Shown here: one piece after another, positions 18,682-26,933 of the stretch
How the letters are laid out: each line of letters begins with the position of its first letter
Position numbering within the stretch: position 1 is the stretch's first letter
Assembly: GCA_963832725.1 (NCBI GenBank)
Contig: CAWHVG010000005.1
Coordinates: 682,001 to 746,000, forward strand
Source: JAEZBP01 sp963832725
GTDB taxonomy: Bacteria > Myxococcota_A > Polyangia > Polyangiales > Sandaracinaceae
Reading direction: 5' to 3'
Length of the DNA: 64,000 bases
The notes under the pieces: generated by a model
The model's input: the letters and a program-made list of their open reading frames with translations, nothing else
The model's database searches: none
What the model was told of the DNA's origin: nothing
Position numbers and translations under genes: made by a program

Positions 18682-20444
18682 GCCTCCGCTGGCGCATCAC
18701 GCTCATGGCCGTGGCCGTGGCCGTCATCCCGGTGGCCGTGCTCGGCTATCTGCTCAGCGACCTGACCGCCTCGCAAGCGCGCGCGGAGTACGCGCAGCGC
18801 CTGAGCGCGATCACCGAGTCGGCCACGCTGCGGGTGGCGGAGCGGCGCGGTGAGGAGCGCCGAGCGGTGGCGCGCCTGTGCAGCGGCGATTTCCTGGTCG
18901 ACCGGCTCCTGCTCGACCTGCAAGCCGATCGCTTCGGGCCGGTGGAGCAGGACGAGCTGGTGGAGCGCCTGCCGCAGCTCATGCGGTCGATGGGGCTGGC
19001 GACGCTGACGCTGATCGACGCTGGGCCGGGGCCGCGCTTCGGGCGCGTGCTGGCCGCCGGCCACTTTCCGGGCCGCGCCGGCGCGTCGGAGCCGGAGCTG
19101 GCGCGGGTGGCCGAGCGCGCCGGCGAGGGCTGGTTCGTGCGGACCATCCACGTGCGCCGCGACGGAGAGACCCACGACGAGTCGGCGCTGCTGACGAGCT
19201 GCGTGGCCGAGCGCGGCGGGGCGCGGATTCTGGCCGTCGGTGGCCAGGTACTCGATCGCGGGTTCGTGGAGTCGCTGGCCGCCGACATCCCGCCCGTGAG
19301 GCTGGTGCTGACCGGCCCGGACGGCGCGCTCCCGCCGGGCACCCCCTCGGGCGGCGACGCGAGAGAGATCGTGGTCTTCGACGACGGCGCAGGGCAGTCG
19401 GCGGCGCGGCTGGAGGCCGTGGTCGACGACGGACCGCTGAACGCGAGGCTCGCCGAGATCGAGCAGCGGGTCTGGTACACGCTCGGCGTGGCGATCGGCG
19501 TCGCGCTCTTGCTCGGCCTGATCGTCGCCTTCTCGATCACCCGCCCCCTGGCGGAATTGGAGGGCGCGGCCTCGCGGGTGGCCTCGGGCGACATCGAGAC
19601 GATGATCACCGTCCGCTCCGGCGGCGAGGTCGGCAAAGCGCTCTCGGCCTTCAACCGAATGACGGCCGAGCTGAAGCACGCCCAAGGACGATTGATCCGC
19701 GCCGAGCGCATCGCCGCCTGGCGCGACATCGCGCGGCGCATCGCGCACGAGATCAAGAACCCGCTGATGCCCATCCAGACGTCGATCGAGACGATGCGCA
19801 AGACCCACGCGCGCCGGCACCCCGACTTCGACGAGATCTTCGAGGAGTCGACGCTGACGATCCTCGAGGAAGTGGAGCGGCTCAAGCGGATCGTCACCGA
19901 GTTCAGCCGCTTCGCACGCTTGCCGCGGCCGCGGCCGACCGAGCTCCCCGTGGAGGAGGTCACCCAACACGTGATCGGCCTGCACACGGGCGGCGACGTG
20001 CTGGTGACGATGGAGGTCGAGGGCGAGCTGCCGAGGGTGCGCGCCGACCGCGAGCAGCTCACGCAGGTGCTGGTGAACCTGGTGCAGAACGCGGCCGACG
20101 CCGCGCGGGACGCCCGTGGCGACAAGGGTCGCGTCCACATGGTGCTCTCGCCGGCGGACGACGGCGTGCGCATCGAGGTCGTCGACAACGGCCGCGGCAT
20201 CCCCGACGCCGAGCGCTCGCGCGTGTTCGAGCCCTACTACACGACCAAGTCCAGCGGCACGGGGCTCGGCCTCGCCATCGTGCACCGTATCATCAGCGAT
20301 CACGGCGGTCGCATCGACGTCGACGAAGCGGACGAAGGCGGCGCCGTCTTCGAGGTGATCCTGACCCGCGAAGGGCCTCCGCCGGAGGTCGAGGCATCCC
20401 AGACCGACAGCGCGCTGCCCTTGGTTCGACCGCGCAGCGATTGA
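18678..20444 (+). CDS. Membrane sensor histidine kinase, NtrY-like
   Basis: A 588-residue kinase starting at GTG 18678, overlapping the previous stop. Transmembrane helix 1 (LMAVAVAVIPVAVLGYLL), a periplasmic domain of about 230 residues, transmembrane helix 2 (YTLGVAIGVALLLGLIVAF), HAMP (ITRPLAELEGAASRVASGD), then HisKA with RRIAHEIKNPLMPIQTSIE (His near 357) and HATPase_c with NLVQNAADA, DNGRGIPDAERSRVFEPYYTTK and GTGLGLAIVHRI. The AHEIKNPLTPIQ-type box is characteristic of NtrY/NtrB-like kinases. No response regulator follows, so its partner is elsewhere. Overlap with the solute-binding gene suggests a joint sensor unit. Confidence 0.88.
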   Translation: MSLRWRITLMAVAVAVIPVAVLGYLLSDLTASQARAEYAQRLSAITESATLRVAERRGEERRAVARLCSGDFLVDRLLLDLQADRFGPVEQDELVERLPQLMRSMGLATLTLIDAGPGPRFGRVLAAGHFPGRAGASEPELARVAERAGEGWFVRTIHVRRDGETHDESALLTSCVAERGGARILAVGGQVLDRGFVESLAADIPPVRLVLTGPDGALPPGTPSGGDAREIVVFDDGAGQSAARLEAVVDDGPLNARLAEIEQRVWYTLGVAIGVALLLGLIVAFSITRPLAELEGAASRVASGDIETMITVRSGGEVGKALSAFNRMTAELKHAQGRLIRAERIAAWRDIARRIAHEIKNPLMPIQTSIETMRKTHARRHPDFDEIFEESTLTILEEVERLKRIVTEFSRFARLPRPRPTELPVEEVTQHVIGLHTGGDVLVTMEVEGELPRVRADREQLTQVLVNLVQNAADAARDARGDKGRVHMVLSPADDGVRIEVVDNGRGIPDAERSRVFEPYYTTKSSGTGLGLAIVHRIISDHGGRIDVDEADEGGAVFEVILTREGPPPEVEASQTDSALPLVRPRSD

Positions 20445-20633
20445 AGGTCGAGCATCCGGCCCAGCGAACCGGCGTGAGGCGGCCCCGTGTCGCCGTGAGC
20501 CAGCCGCACGGAGGCAGAGCGAGACTCAGGCAGCGAGATCATGCTCGCGCGCCGCCGGAATGCCGAAGTGTGCCTCGCGCCCGACAATCAGGTTCTTTCC
20601 GTAGTGGCCCCCATTTCGCTACGATGCGCAGCC

Positions 20634-21122
20634 ATGTCGAAGCTGACTCCTTGCGGCGCTTGCGCCTCCTTCCTTCCTCCCGCCGCGTCGGTCTGTCCGA
20701 CCTGCGGTCATTCCGCCAAGCGCGTGAGCCGACTGCCCAAGGCCGTTCGCGGTCTGCTCGCAGTGGGCGGGGGCGGGCTGCTCTCGGTCACTCTCTCGGC
20801 TTGCTACGGCGCGCCCTGCGCCGGCTCGAGCTGCGGCACCACCTGCGATCCCTACGCGGCCGATCCGCTCGGTGACGGCATCGACCAGAACTGCGACGGA
20901 GTCGACGGCTACGCGGACGCCGGGACCGGCGACGGCGGCGCGGTCACCGACGGCGGCTCGAACACGGGCGATGACGCGGGCGCGAGCGCCGACGGAGGCG
21001 CGACCGACGCGGGCGCGACCGACGCGGGCGCGAGCGACGCCGGCTCGGCCGATGACGGCGGCACCACCGACGACGCGGGCGCGAGCGACGCGGGCGCGGC
21101 CGCCGACGCCGCAGCACCGTGA
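20634..21122 (+). CDS. Cys-rich, zinc-ribbon-headed lipoprotein-like protein coupled to a radical SAM gene
   Basis: A 162-residue protein in three parts. Residues 1-26 carry two CxxC pairs (C7/C10 and C21/C24), a zinc-ribbon-like head. A hydrophobic segment (about 40-56) ends in LSAC, a possible lipobox with Cys57. Then comes a dense Cys block, C57, C62, C67, C71 and C87, spanning YGAPCAGSSCGTTCDPYA and GDGIDQNCDGVDG; the last part resembles the MopE-type metal-binding motif. The final ~70 residues are a repeated Thr/Ser-Asp-Ala-Gly tail. The stop overlaps the GTG start of the radical SAM/SPASM gene (GTGA), so translation is coupled. It may be the substrate of that enzyme, but this is inference; it could also be an ordinary myxobacterial lipoprotein. 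Confidence 0.6.
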   Translation: MSKLTPCGACASFLPPAASVCPTCGHSAKRVSRLPKAVRGLLAVGGGGLLSVTLSACYGAPCAGSSCGTTCDPYAADPLGDGIDQNCDGVDGYADAGTGDGGAVTDGGSNTGDDAGASADGGATDAGATDAGASDAGSADDGGTTDDAGASDAGAAADAAAP

Positions 21123-22375
21123 GCGCGGGCGGCCAACGCCGCCTCGACGTGGTCTCGAACGACTTCCACCCGCGCTACGTCGTGTGGGAGCTGACGCTGC
21201 GCTGCGACCACGCCTGCACCCACTGCGGATCGCGGGCGGGCGCGGCGCGGGCGCACGAGCTGACGACGGCCCAGGCGCTCGAGGTCGTCGATCAGCTCGC
21301 CGCCATGGGCGCGGGCGAGGTCGTGCTCATCGGGGGTGAGGCCTACCTGCACGAGGGCTTCCTCGAGGTGATCGCGGCCCTCGACGCCCGCTCCATCACG
21401 CCGGTGATGACGACCGGCGGGCGCGGCGTGAGCGCAGAGCTCGCCCGCGCCATGGCGGCGGCGGGGATGCAACGCGTGTCGGTCAGCGTGGACGGGCTGG
21501 AGACGACCCACGACCGGATGCGCGCGCGCCGGGGATCCTTCGCGGGCGCGCTCGCGGCGCTCTCGAACGTGCGCGAAGCGGGGATGGTGGCCACGGCCAA
21601 CACCAACCTCAACCGCCTGAACGCGTCGGATCTCGAGGCGCTCTACGAAGTCCTGAAGGGCGCCGGCGCGCGCGCGTGGCAGGTGCAGATCACCGCGCCG
21701 CTCGGCCGCGCCGCGGACCGGCCGGAGATGATGCTCCAGCCCTACGATCTGCTCGAGCTCTTGCCGCGCGTGGCCGCGCTGAAGAAGCGAGGCATCCGCG
21801 AAGGGCTGCTCCTGATGCCGGGGAACAACCTCGGCTACTTCGGCCCCGAGGAGGGCCTCTTGCGCTCGCAGGAAGAGAGCCACGGCGACCACTTCGCCGG
21901 CTGCCAAGCGGGCCGCTTCGTGATGGGCATCGAGTCCGACGGCGCCGTCAAGGGCTGCCCCTCGCTCCAGACCGCGCACTACGTCGGCGGGAACGTGCTC
22001 CAACGCCCGCTCGCTCAGATCTGGGACGAAGCGCCGGAGCTCGCGTTCACCCGCGCGCGCACGGTCGACGATCTATGGGGCTTCTGCGCCGAGTGCCCCT
22101 ACGCCAGCGTCTGCCTCGGCGGCTGCTCGTTCACGGCGCACTCGGTCTTCGGCCGGCCCGGCAACGATCCCTACTGCCACTTCCGCGCGCTGCACCACGC
22201 GCGCCGCGGCCTGCGCGAGCGCCTGGTTCCGCGCGACGCAGCGCCCGGCGCGCCCTTCGATCACGGGCTCTTCGAGCTCGTCGTCGAGCCGCTGGACGCA
22301 TCGGAGCCTGCCCGCCCCGAGCGCGAGGCGCTGGTGAAGATCGGCCGGCCACCCAAACGCCTCCAGCGCGGCTGA
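21119..22375 (+). CDS. Radical SAM/SPASM-domain enzyme
   Basis: A 418-residue iron-sulfur enzyme. The 4Fe-4S radical-SAM motif is CDHACTHC (C29, C33, C36). The GGE motif (LIGGEAYLHEGF) and the later SAM-barrel strands (VSVSVDGLETTHDRMR) follow. The C-terminal SPASM/twitch region has GCQAGRF, KGCPS and CAECPYASVCLGGCS, enough cysteines for auxiliary clusters. SPASM proteins usually modify peptides (RiPP or quinone-cofactor maturation) or anaerobic sulfatases; no sulfatase is nearby. Its GTG start overlaps the stop of the Cys-rich gene upstream, making that product the obvious candidate substrate. ORF ends 84 bp before the convergent lipoprotein gene. Substrate assignment is inference. Confidence 0.87.
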   Translation: MSAGGQRRLDVVSNDFHPRYVVWELTLRCDHACTHCGSRAGAARAHELTTAQALEVVDQLAAMGAGEVVLIGGEAYLHEGFLEVIAALDARSITPVMTTGGRGVSAELARAMAAAGMQRVSVSVDGLETTHDRMRARRGSFAGALAALSNVREAGMVATANTNLNRLNASDLEALYEVLKGAGARAWQVQITAPLGRAADRPEMMLQPYDLLELLPRVAALKKRGIREGLLLMPGNNLGYFGPEEGLLRSQEESHGDHFAGCQAGRFVMGIESDGAVKGCPSLQTAHYVGGNVLQRPLAQIWDEAPELAFTRARTVDDLWGFCAECPYASVCLGGCSFTAHSVFGRPGNDPYCHFRALHHARRGLRERLVPRDAAPGAPFDHGLFELVVEPLDASEPARPEREALVKIGRPPKRLQRG

Positions 22376-22458
22376 GGCGCGATCGTTCCCGAGACGTGAC
22401 GACGCCGACCGCGCGGCAGGCCGCGGGCCGGCGTTCGCTCCGCGCTCGACGCGGCGAA

Positions 22459-23145
22459 TCAGTTCCAGCGGTACTCGACCGTCCCGTCCACCGTCGAGCC
22501 GTCGTTCCAGGTGCCCACGAAGTGGAGCTGGCGGTAGTCCGCGCTCGAGCCCTCGCTCACCTCCACCGTCACCTGGTCGGCCTGGTTGTCGAAGTCCCAA
22601 CCGCCGTTCGCCGGCCCCGAGCAGCCGAGCAGCGAGATGTAGAGGCGGGTGCCGCTGTAGTCCGGCGAGTCGCTGCGGAACGTCAGCACGGCGCCCGGGA
22701 CGAGGTCCGCGTGGCCCAGACCGCCCTGGATGGTCAGGGCAGCCATCACGCGCCAGTCGGCCGCGGTGTCGCGCGCGTCGACCTCGATGCTCGCGCTGTC
22801 GCCGTAGTCGTATCCGCTCTGCATCCACACGCCGCCATCGAAGCGGACGGCGCCGAGGTCGCCGCGGAGCGACTGCGCCGTCACGTCGACCGCCTGGTCG
22901 CCCCCGTAGGGGTCGTAGGTGCCGCCGTCGGCGTCGGCGTAGTAGGACGGACCGGCGTCGTCGCCGTAGTAGGGACCGCTCGAGCTCGTGTAGGAATCGG
23001 GCGGCGGAGCCGGGTCCGGCGACGAGGTGTGGGTCGCCACCAGCGCGACGCCGAGCACGATCTCCCAGCAGCCGGTCGTGGTCACCGTCACCCCCGCGAC
23101 GAGCCCCACCAATGCCAGCCGATTCAGCGCCTTCTTCCAGTCCAT
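22459..23145 (-). CDS. Lipoprotein of unknown function
   Basis: A 228-residue exported protein. The start ATG at 23145 is supported by GGAGGG a few bases upstream; an in-frame start 14 codons earlier lacks this. The signal (ALNRLALVGLVAGVTVTTTGC) gives Cys at about residue 26. A Tyr/Asp/Ser-rich linker (SSSGPYYGDDAGPSYYADADGG) joins a beta-rich C-terminal domain of about 150 residues ending GTWNDGSTVDGTVEYRWN. No domain recognised. It is convergent with the radical SAM gene and probably monocistronic. Confidence 0.72.
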   Translation of the reverse strand: MDWKKALNRLALVGLVAGVTVTTTGCWEIVLGVALVATHTSSPDPAPPPDSYTSSSGPYYGDDAGPSYYADADGGTYDPYGGDQAVDVTAQSLRGDLGAVRFDGGVWMQSGYDYGDSASIEVDARDTAADWRVMAALTIQGGLGHADLVPGAVLTFRSDSPDYSGTRLYISLLGCSGPANGGWDFDNQADQVTVEVSEGSSADYRQLHFVGTWNDGSTVDGTVEYRWN

Positions 23146-23292
23146 CGTTCCCTCCGTGCCGCGGGCTTCGAGCAAAGGGCGGGCCAAGCTCTTCGGCGTA
23201 CCGCGCGGGGTGCGAGACGCCGGAGTGTGCAGTCGGCGTCACACCGGCGGGCTGGGGTGGCACAGATCCCGGCACAGACCGCCGGCCCGGGC

Positions 23293-23976
23293 TCAATCGA
23301 GGTACGTGGGAGCCCGCAAACCGAGGCCGGCGGCGAGCGCCACGAGGTCGGCCGGGAGCGGCGCCGCGAGCACCCTCGCGTCGGCGAGCAGCTTCCCGTC
23401 GGCGAGCAGCTTCGCGTCGGCCAGCTCGATCCGGGCCGCGTGCAGCGCGTGCCGCGGATGAAGCGTGCAGGGCGGCTCGCGGTAGCGGCGCTCGCCGACG
23501 AGCGGGAGCCCCAAGTGAGCCAAGTGCACCCGCGCCTGATGGGTTCGGCCCGTGACCAGCTCGACCTCGACCAGGGAGGCGCCCTCGCCCACCGAGAGGC
23601 GGCGCACGACGCTGGTCGCCGCCCGGCCGGGTCCGACCACCCACCGGCGCTTCGCCTCATCGTAGCGGAGCGGCTCCTCGACCCTGCGCTCGGTGAAGGG
23701 AACGGCGCCGTGACAGATGGCCAGGTAGCGTTTCGTCCCCGCTCGCAGCGCCTCCTGCCAGGGTGCGACCAGCGACCGGCGGCGGACGAAGACCAGGACC
23801 CCGCTGGTGTCGCGATCGAGCTGGTGTACGGCCCACACCCGCCGCTTCAGCTGCACGGCCAGGTGATGCTGAACCCCACGCGGGTCGTCGACCGTCCGGC
23901 CGCTCGTCTCGAGGCCGGCCGGCTTGTCGACCGCCACCACGCCTCCGGCGTCGTAGATCACGGGGATCGGGCGCAT
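23293..23976 (-). CDS. RluA-family RNA pseudouridine synthase
   Basis: A 227-residue enzyme that isomerises uridine in rRNA or tRNA. The catalytic motif is VHQLDRDTSGVLVF with the essential Asp in LDRDTSG; the N-terminal DKPAGLETSG and the C-terminal ELVTGRTHQARVHLAHLGLPLVGE are the other RluA hallmarks. The S4 domain found in some members is absent. ATG 23976 is preferred because homology starts there; an upstream ATG at 24129 would run into the divergent ArsA-like gene. A short repeated LADAKLLADGKLLADA near the C-terminus is encoded by a ~21-bp repeat. Which uridine is modified cannot be told. Confidence 0.88.
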   Translation of the reverse strand: MRPIPVIYDAGGVVAVDKPAGLETSGRTVDDPRGVQHHLAVQLKRRVWAVHQLDRDTSGVLVFVRRRSLVAPWQEALRAGTKRYLAICHGAVPFTERRVEEPLRYDEAKRRWVVGPGRAATSVVRRLSVGEGASLVEVELVTGRTHQARVHLAHLGLPLVGERRYREPPCTLHPRHALHAARIELADAKLLADGKLLADARVLAAPLPADLVALAAGLGLRAPTYLD

Positions 23977-24106
23977 CGCGGCGCGGTATACCCGCCTCGA
24001 GCCGCCTTCGCAGGCCGACCAGCGCGGTCGGATGGGTGGCATCGTGCCCCATCGCGGACGCTGATGCGTTTCATCGGGCCGGCTTTCTGCTACTCCTCTG
24101 GCACGC

Positions 24107-25006
24107 ATGGCTGATTCGACCCGCGCCACGCCCCCCTACGCGCCGCTCTCGCCCATCGTGCTGGTCACCGGCAAGGGCGGTGTCGGGAAGACGACCCTCG
24201 CAGCCGGCCTGGCCGAAGCGGCCGCCCGACAGGACGGAAAGGCGGTGCTCGTCGAGTTCGGCGACGCGGAGTCGGGCCGGCGCGTCCTGGGCCCGCGCAC
24301 CCGGGTGAAGCACGAGGTGGTGGAGCCGAAAGAGGCGCTCGAGCGCTCGGTGGGGCGCCTTCTCGGCAGCAAGCTCCTGGCGCGGCTCTTCATCGGCAAC
24401 TTCGCCGTCCGGCGGATGCTGCGGGCGGCTCCGGCGCTGCGCGAGCTGGCGATGCTCGACGCGGTCGGCCAGATCGCCGACAAGGCCAAGGGCAAGCGGG
24501 TCGTGGTCGACATGCCGGCCACCGGCCACGGGCTCGCCTGGCTGCGGCTGCCGGTCCAGATGCGCGATCTCTTCGGCTCCGGCGGACTCTACGAGCTCTC
24601 GGAGCGGCTGGTCCACCGGCTGGTCGCGCCCCGCAACTGCTCGGTGGTGGTGGTGACGCTCCCGGAGCGGATGGTGCTTCAGGAGACACTGGAGCTGTGC
24701 GCGGCGCTCGAGCGCGAGGTGGGGATGCCGCCCGCGCGACTGGTGGTGAACCGCTTTCCGGCCGAGGTGCCGGCCGAGGCGATCCCGCAGGCCCGCGCCA
24801 TGGCCGAGACCCACCTGGCCGAGCCCGCGCGCCACCTGATCGAGATGCTCGAGGCCCGCGAAGCGGCCCGCGCCGAGGCGGTGGACACCCTCCGCGGCGC
24901 CTCCAGCCTCGGCGTCGACATCCAACCCCTGCTCTTGCCGCAGGCGGCGGCCGATCCGAACGCCGACCAGGTCGCCGAGTGGCTGATCCGGGAGCGCGCT
25001 GCGTGA
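24107..25006 (+). CDS. ArsA/Get3-family ATPase, first of a pair
   Basis: A 299-residue deviant-Walker ATPase. The P-loop is TGKGGVGKTTLAAG (about residues 21-34), and the A-loop-like segment VVVDMPATGHGLAWLRLP matches the ArsA/Get3 DTAPTGHTLRLL signature. The usual switch DPAHS is replaced by EFGDAES. No ArsB pump, arsenic genes or Cys triad for metalloid binding are present, so an arsenical-pump role is unlikely. Its stop overlaps the GTG of a second, differently conserved paralogue, suggesting a heterodimer. Starts 130 bp from the divergent pseudouridine synthase. Confidence 0.85.
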   Translation: MADSTRATPPYAPLSPIVLVTGKGGVGKTTLAAGLAEAAARQDGKAVLVEFGDAESGRRVLGPRTRVKHEVVEPKEALERSVGRLLGSKLLARLFIGNFAVRRMLRAAPALRELAMLDAVGQIADKAKGKRVVVDMPATGHGLAWLRLPVQMRDLFGSGGLYELSERLVHRLVAPRNCSVVVVTLPERMVLQETLELCAALEREVGMPPARLVVNRFPAEVPAEAIPQARAMAETHLAEPARHLIEMLEAREAARAEAVDTLRGASSLGVDIQPLLLPQAAADPNADQVAEWLIRERAA

Positions 25007-26121
25007 GCTCACCGACGACGATCGTCTGCGCCGGCGGCGGCGGCGTGGGGAAGACGACCACCAGCGCCGCGCTCGCGCTGGCCCTGGCTCGCCGCGGCCA
25101 GCGCACGCTGGTGGTGACGGTGGATCCGGCCCGCCGGCTCGCCTCGGCGATGGGCGTGGCGGTGGACGCGGACGTGCACGAGGCGCGCGTCGAGCCGGGC
25201 GTGGAGGGCCTGCTCTACGCCCTGATGCCGGAGCCGCGCCGCTCCACCCGCACCTTCATCGATCTGCTCTTCGAAGAGGAGCCCGAGGCCAAGGCGCGGA
25301 TGCTGAAGAACCGCGTCTATCTGCTGCTCGCCGACGCCGCCGCGGGCATGCACGAGGTCGTGTCGCTGATGCTCGTCGCCAAGGCGATCGAGGAGCACGA
25401 GCTCGACTATCTGATCATCGACACGGCGCCTTCGCGGCAGGGGCTCGACTTCGTCTCCTACCCCGGCCGGCTGGCCACGCTCTACGAGGGCCGGGCCGTG
25501 ACCTGGCTCGGCACCCTGGCCCGCACGAACGCGCCCGACGAGGACGACGACGTGGTGGAGGAGTCCGGCGGGCTGATGGCGGCCGGCCGCAAGCGGGTCG
25601 AGCAGCTCTTCGGCAAGCTGGTGAACCCGCGCACGCTGCGCGATCTGGCGGGCCTCTTCGCGGAGCTGGCGCTGGTGAAGGACCGCTTCGCGCGCCTGGC
25701 GCGGATGAGCGAGCACCTCCTGCTCGGTCCTCAGACGCGCTACCTGCTGGTGGCGGCGCCGAGCGGATTGGCGGCGGCGGACGCGCGCTTCTTGGCCCGC
25801 CGTCTCAAGCGCCTCGGGCAGCGACCGACCGCGCTCGTCCTCAACCGCGCCGACGAAGGCACGCCGGCCTGGCTGGCGGAGCTGGATCGGGCCGAGGGCT
25901 TGCCGCCCGAGCTCGCCAGCGCGCTGGCGGCCGTGCACGCGGAGCTGCACACGCGCCAGCGCTCGGGCGATCTGCTGGCCGAGAGCCTGGGACGGGATCT
26001 TCCGGGGACGGCCGCCGTGCGGCTGCCGACGCTGGAGGCCCGCGAGCCGAGCCGCATCGTGCGGGAGCTGGCCGACCTGCTCGAGCGGCACCTCGGGCTG
26101 CTGGGAGGATTGAGCGCGTGA
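25003..26121 (+). CDS. ArsA/Get3-family ATPase, second of a pair
   Basis: A 372-residue ATPase beginning at GTG 25003 inside the previous stop. P-loop GGGGVGKTTTSAALA near residue 11, switch region VTVDPARRLASAMG (the normal DPA..L form that the first paralogue lacks), and LIIDTAPSRQGLDFVSYP in place of the TGHTLRLL signature, which the first paralogue keeps. The complementary pattern argues for two specialised subunits. A longer helical middle (about residues 150-240) may hold a client-binding region. It overlaps the next gene, a dienelactone-hydrolase-like protein, by 4 bp. Confidence 0.84.
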   Translation: MSSPTTIVCAGGGGVGKTTTSAALALALARRGQRTLVVTVDPARRLASAMGVAVDADVHEARVEPGVEGLLYALMPEPRRSTRTFIDLLFEEEPEAKARMLKNRVYLLLADAAAGMHEVVSLMLVAKAIEEHELDYLIIDTAPSRQGLDFVSYPGRLATLYEGRAVTWLGTLARTNAPDEDDDVVEESGGLMAAGRKRVEQLFGKLVNPRTLRDLAGLFAELALVKDRFARLARMSEHLLLGPQTRYLLVAAPSGLAAADARFLARRLKRLGQRPTALVLNRADEGTPAWLAELDRAEGLPPELASALAAVHAELHTRQRSGDLLAESLGRDLPGTAAVRLPTLEAREPSRIVRELADLLERHLGLLGGLSA

Positions 26122-26894
26122 GCGTCCCAGGGTTCGAGGAGACCCGTTTCGAAGCGCTCGGCATCCCCCGCACCGTCTACCGCCGCGGCGAAGGCCCGCC
26201 GGTGCTGGTCGTCCACGAGGTCCCCGGCATCACGCCCCAGGTCGCGCGCTTCGGGACGCGCCTGGCGGACGAGGGCTTCTCGGTGGCGATGCCGAACCTC
26301 TTCGGCACGCCCATGAAGCCGATCAGCGTCTCCTACTCGATGCGCGAGATCGCCCGCGCCTGCGTCTCCAAGGAGTTCACGGTGCTCGCCAAGCACGAGG
26401 CAAGCCCCGTCACGGAGTGGCTGCGCGCGCTGGCGCGCGAGCTCCACGAGACGCATGGCGATGCCAAGGTCGGCGCGATCGGGATGTGCCTGACGGGCAA
26501 CTTCGCGCTCGCGCTGGCGCTCGATCCCTGGCTGATGGCGCCGGTGCTCTCGCAGCCTTCGCTCCCCTTCCCGCTCGGCTCGGAGCGCAAGGCGGCCGTC
26601 CACGCTTCCGAGGAGGCGCTGACCGCGCTCCGGAAGCGCGACGGCGCGCGACTGCTCGGCCTCCGCTTCACCCACGACGCGATGTGTCCGCCCGAGCGCT
26701 TCGCCACCTTGCGCCGGGAGCTCGGCGACGCCTTCGAGGGCATCGAGATCGATTCGGGGCCCGGCAACCCGCACGGCATCCCGCGCATCGCGCACAGCGT
26801 GGTGACCACCCATCTGGTCGACGAGGATGGACACCCGACGCGGGACGCGCTGACGCGGGTCATCGCGTTCTTCCGCGAGCAGCTCGCGAGCTGA
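26118..26894 (+). CDS. Dienelactone hydrolase-family alpha/beta hydrolase
   Basis: A 258-residue hydrolase. The nucleophile elbow is GMCLTG with Cys (about residue 124), the hallmark of dienelactone hydrolases, which use Cys rather than Ser. The other triad members are probably Asp in FTHDAMCP and His in NPHGIPRIAH. The N-terminal VLVVHEVPGITPQVARF and ADEGFSVAMPNLFG segments are the usual oxyanion and strand elements. GTG 26118 overlaps the second ArsA-like gene, making a three-gene translationally coupled unit. Substrate unknown; no aromatic degradation genes are nearby. Confidence 0.85.
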   Translation: MSVPGFEETRFEALGIPRTVYRRGEGPPVLVVHEVPGITPQVARFGTRLADEGFSVAMPNLFGTPMKPISVSYSMREIARACVSKEFTVLAKHEASPVTEWLRALARELHETHGDAKVGAIGMCLTGNFALALALDPWLMAPVLSQPSLPFPLGSERKAAVHASEEALTALRKRDGARLLGLRFTHDAMCPPERFATLRRELGDAFEGIEIDSGPGNPHGIPRIAHSVVTTHLVDEDGHPTRDALTRVIAFFREQLAS

Positions 26895-26933
26895 AGGTGT
26901 GTCGACCTCGGCCCTCGAGCTCGGCCGCACTCG

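Noticed and set aside
13274..20444. A single long operon from PBP1A to the sensor kinase treated as certain
   Set aside because: Only the last three genes overlap. The PBP1A to FG-GAP spacing (31 bp) allows but does not prove joint transcription.
24107..26121. Arsenical-resistance operon
   Set aside because: There is no arsB, arsC, arsR or metalloid-binding Cys triad; the two ATPases are ArsA-like only in their nucleotide motifs.
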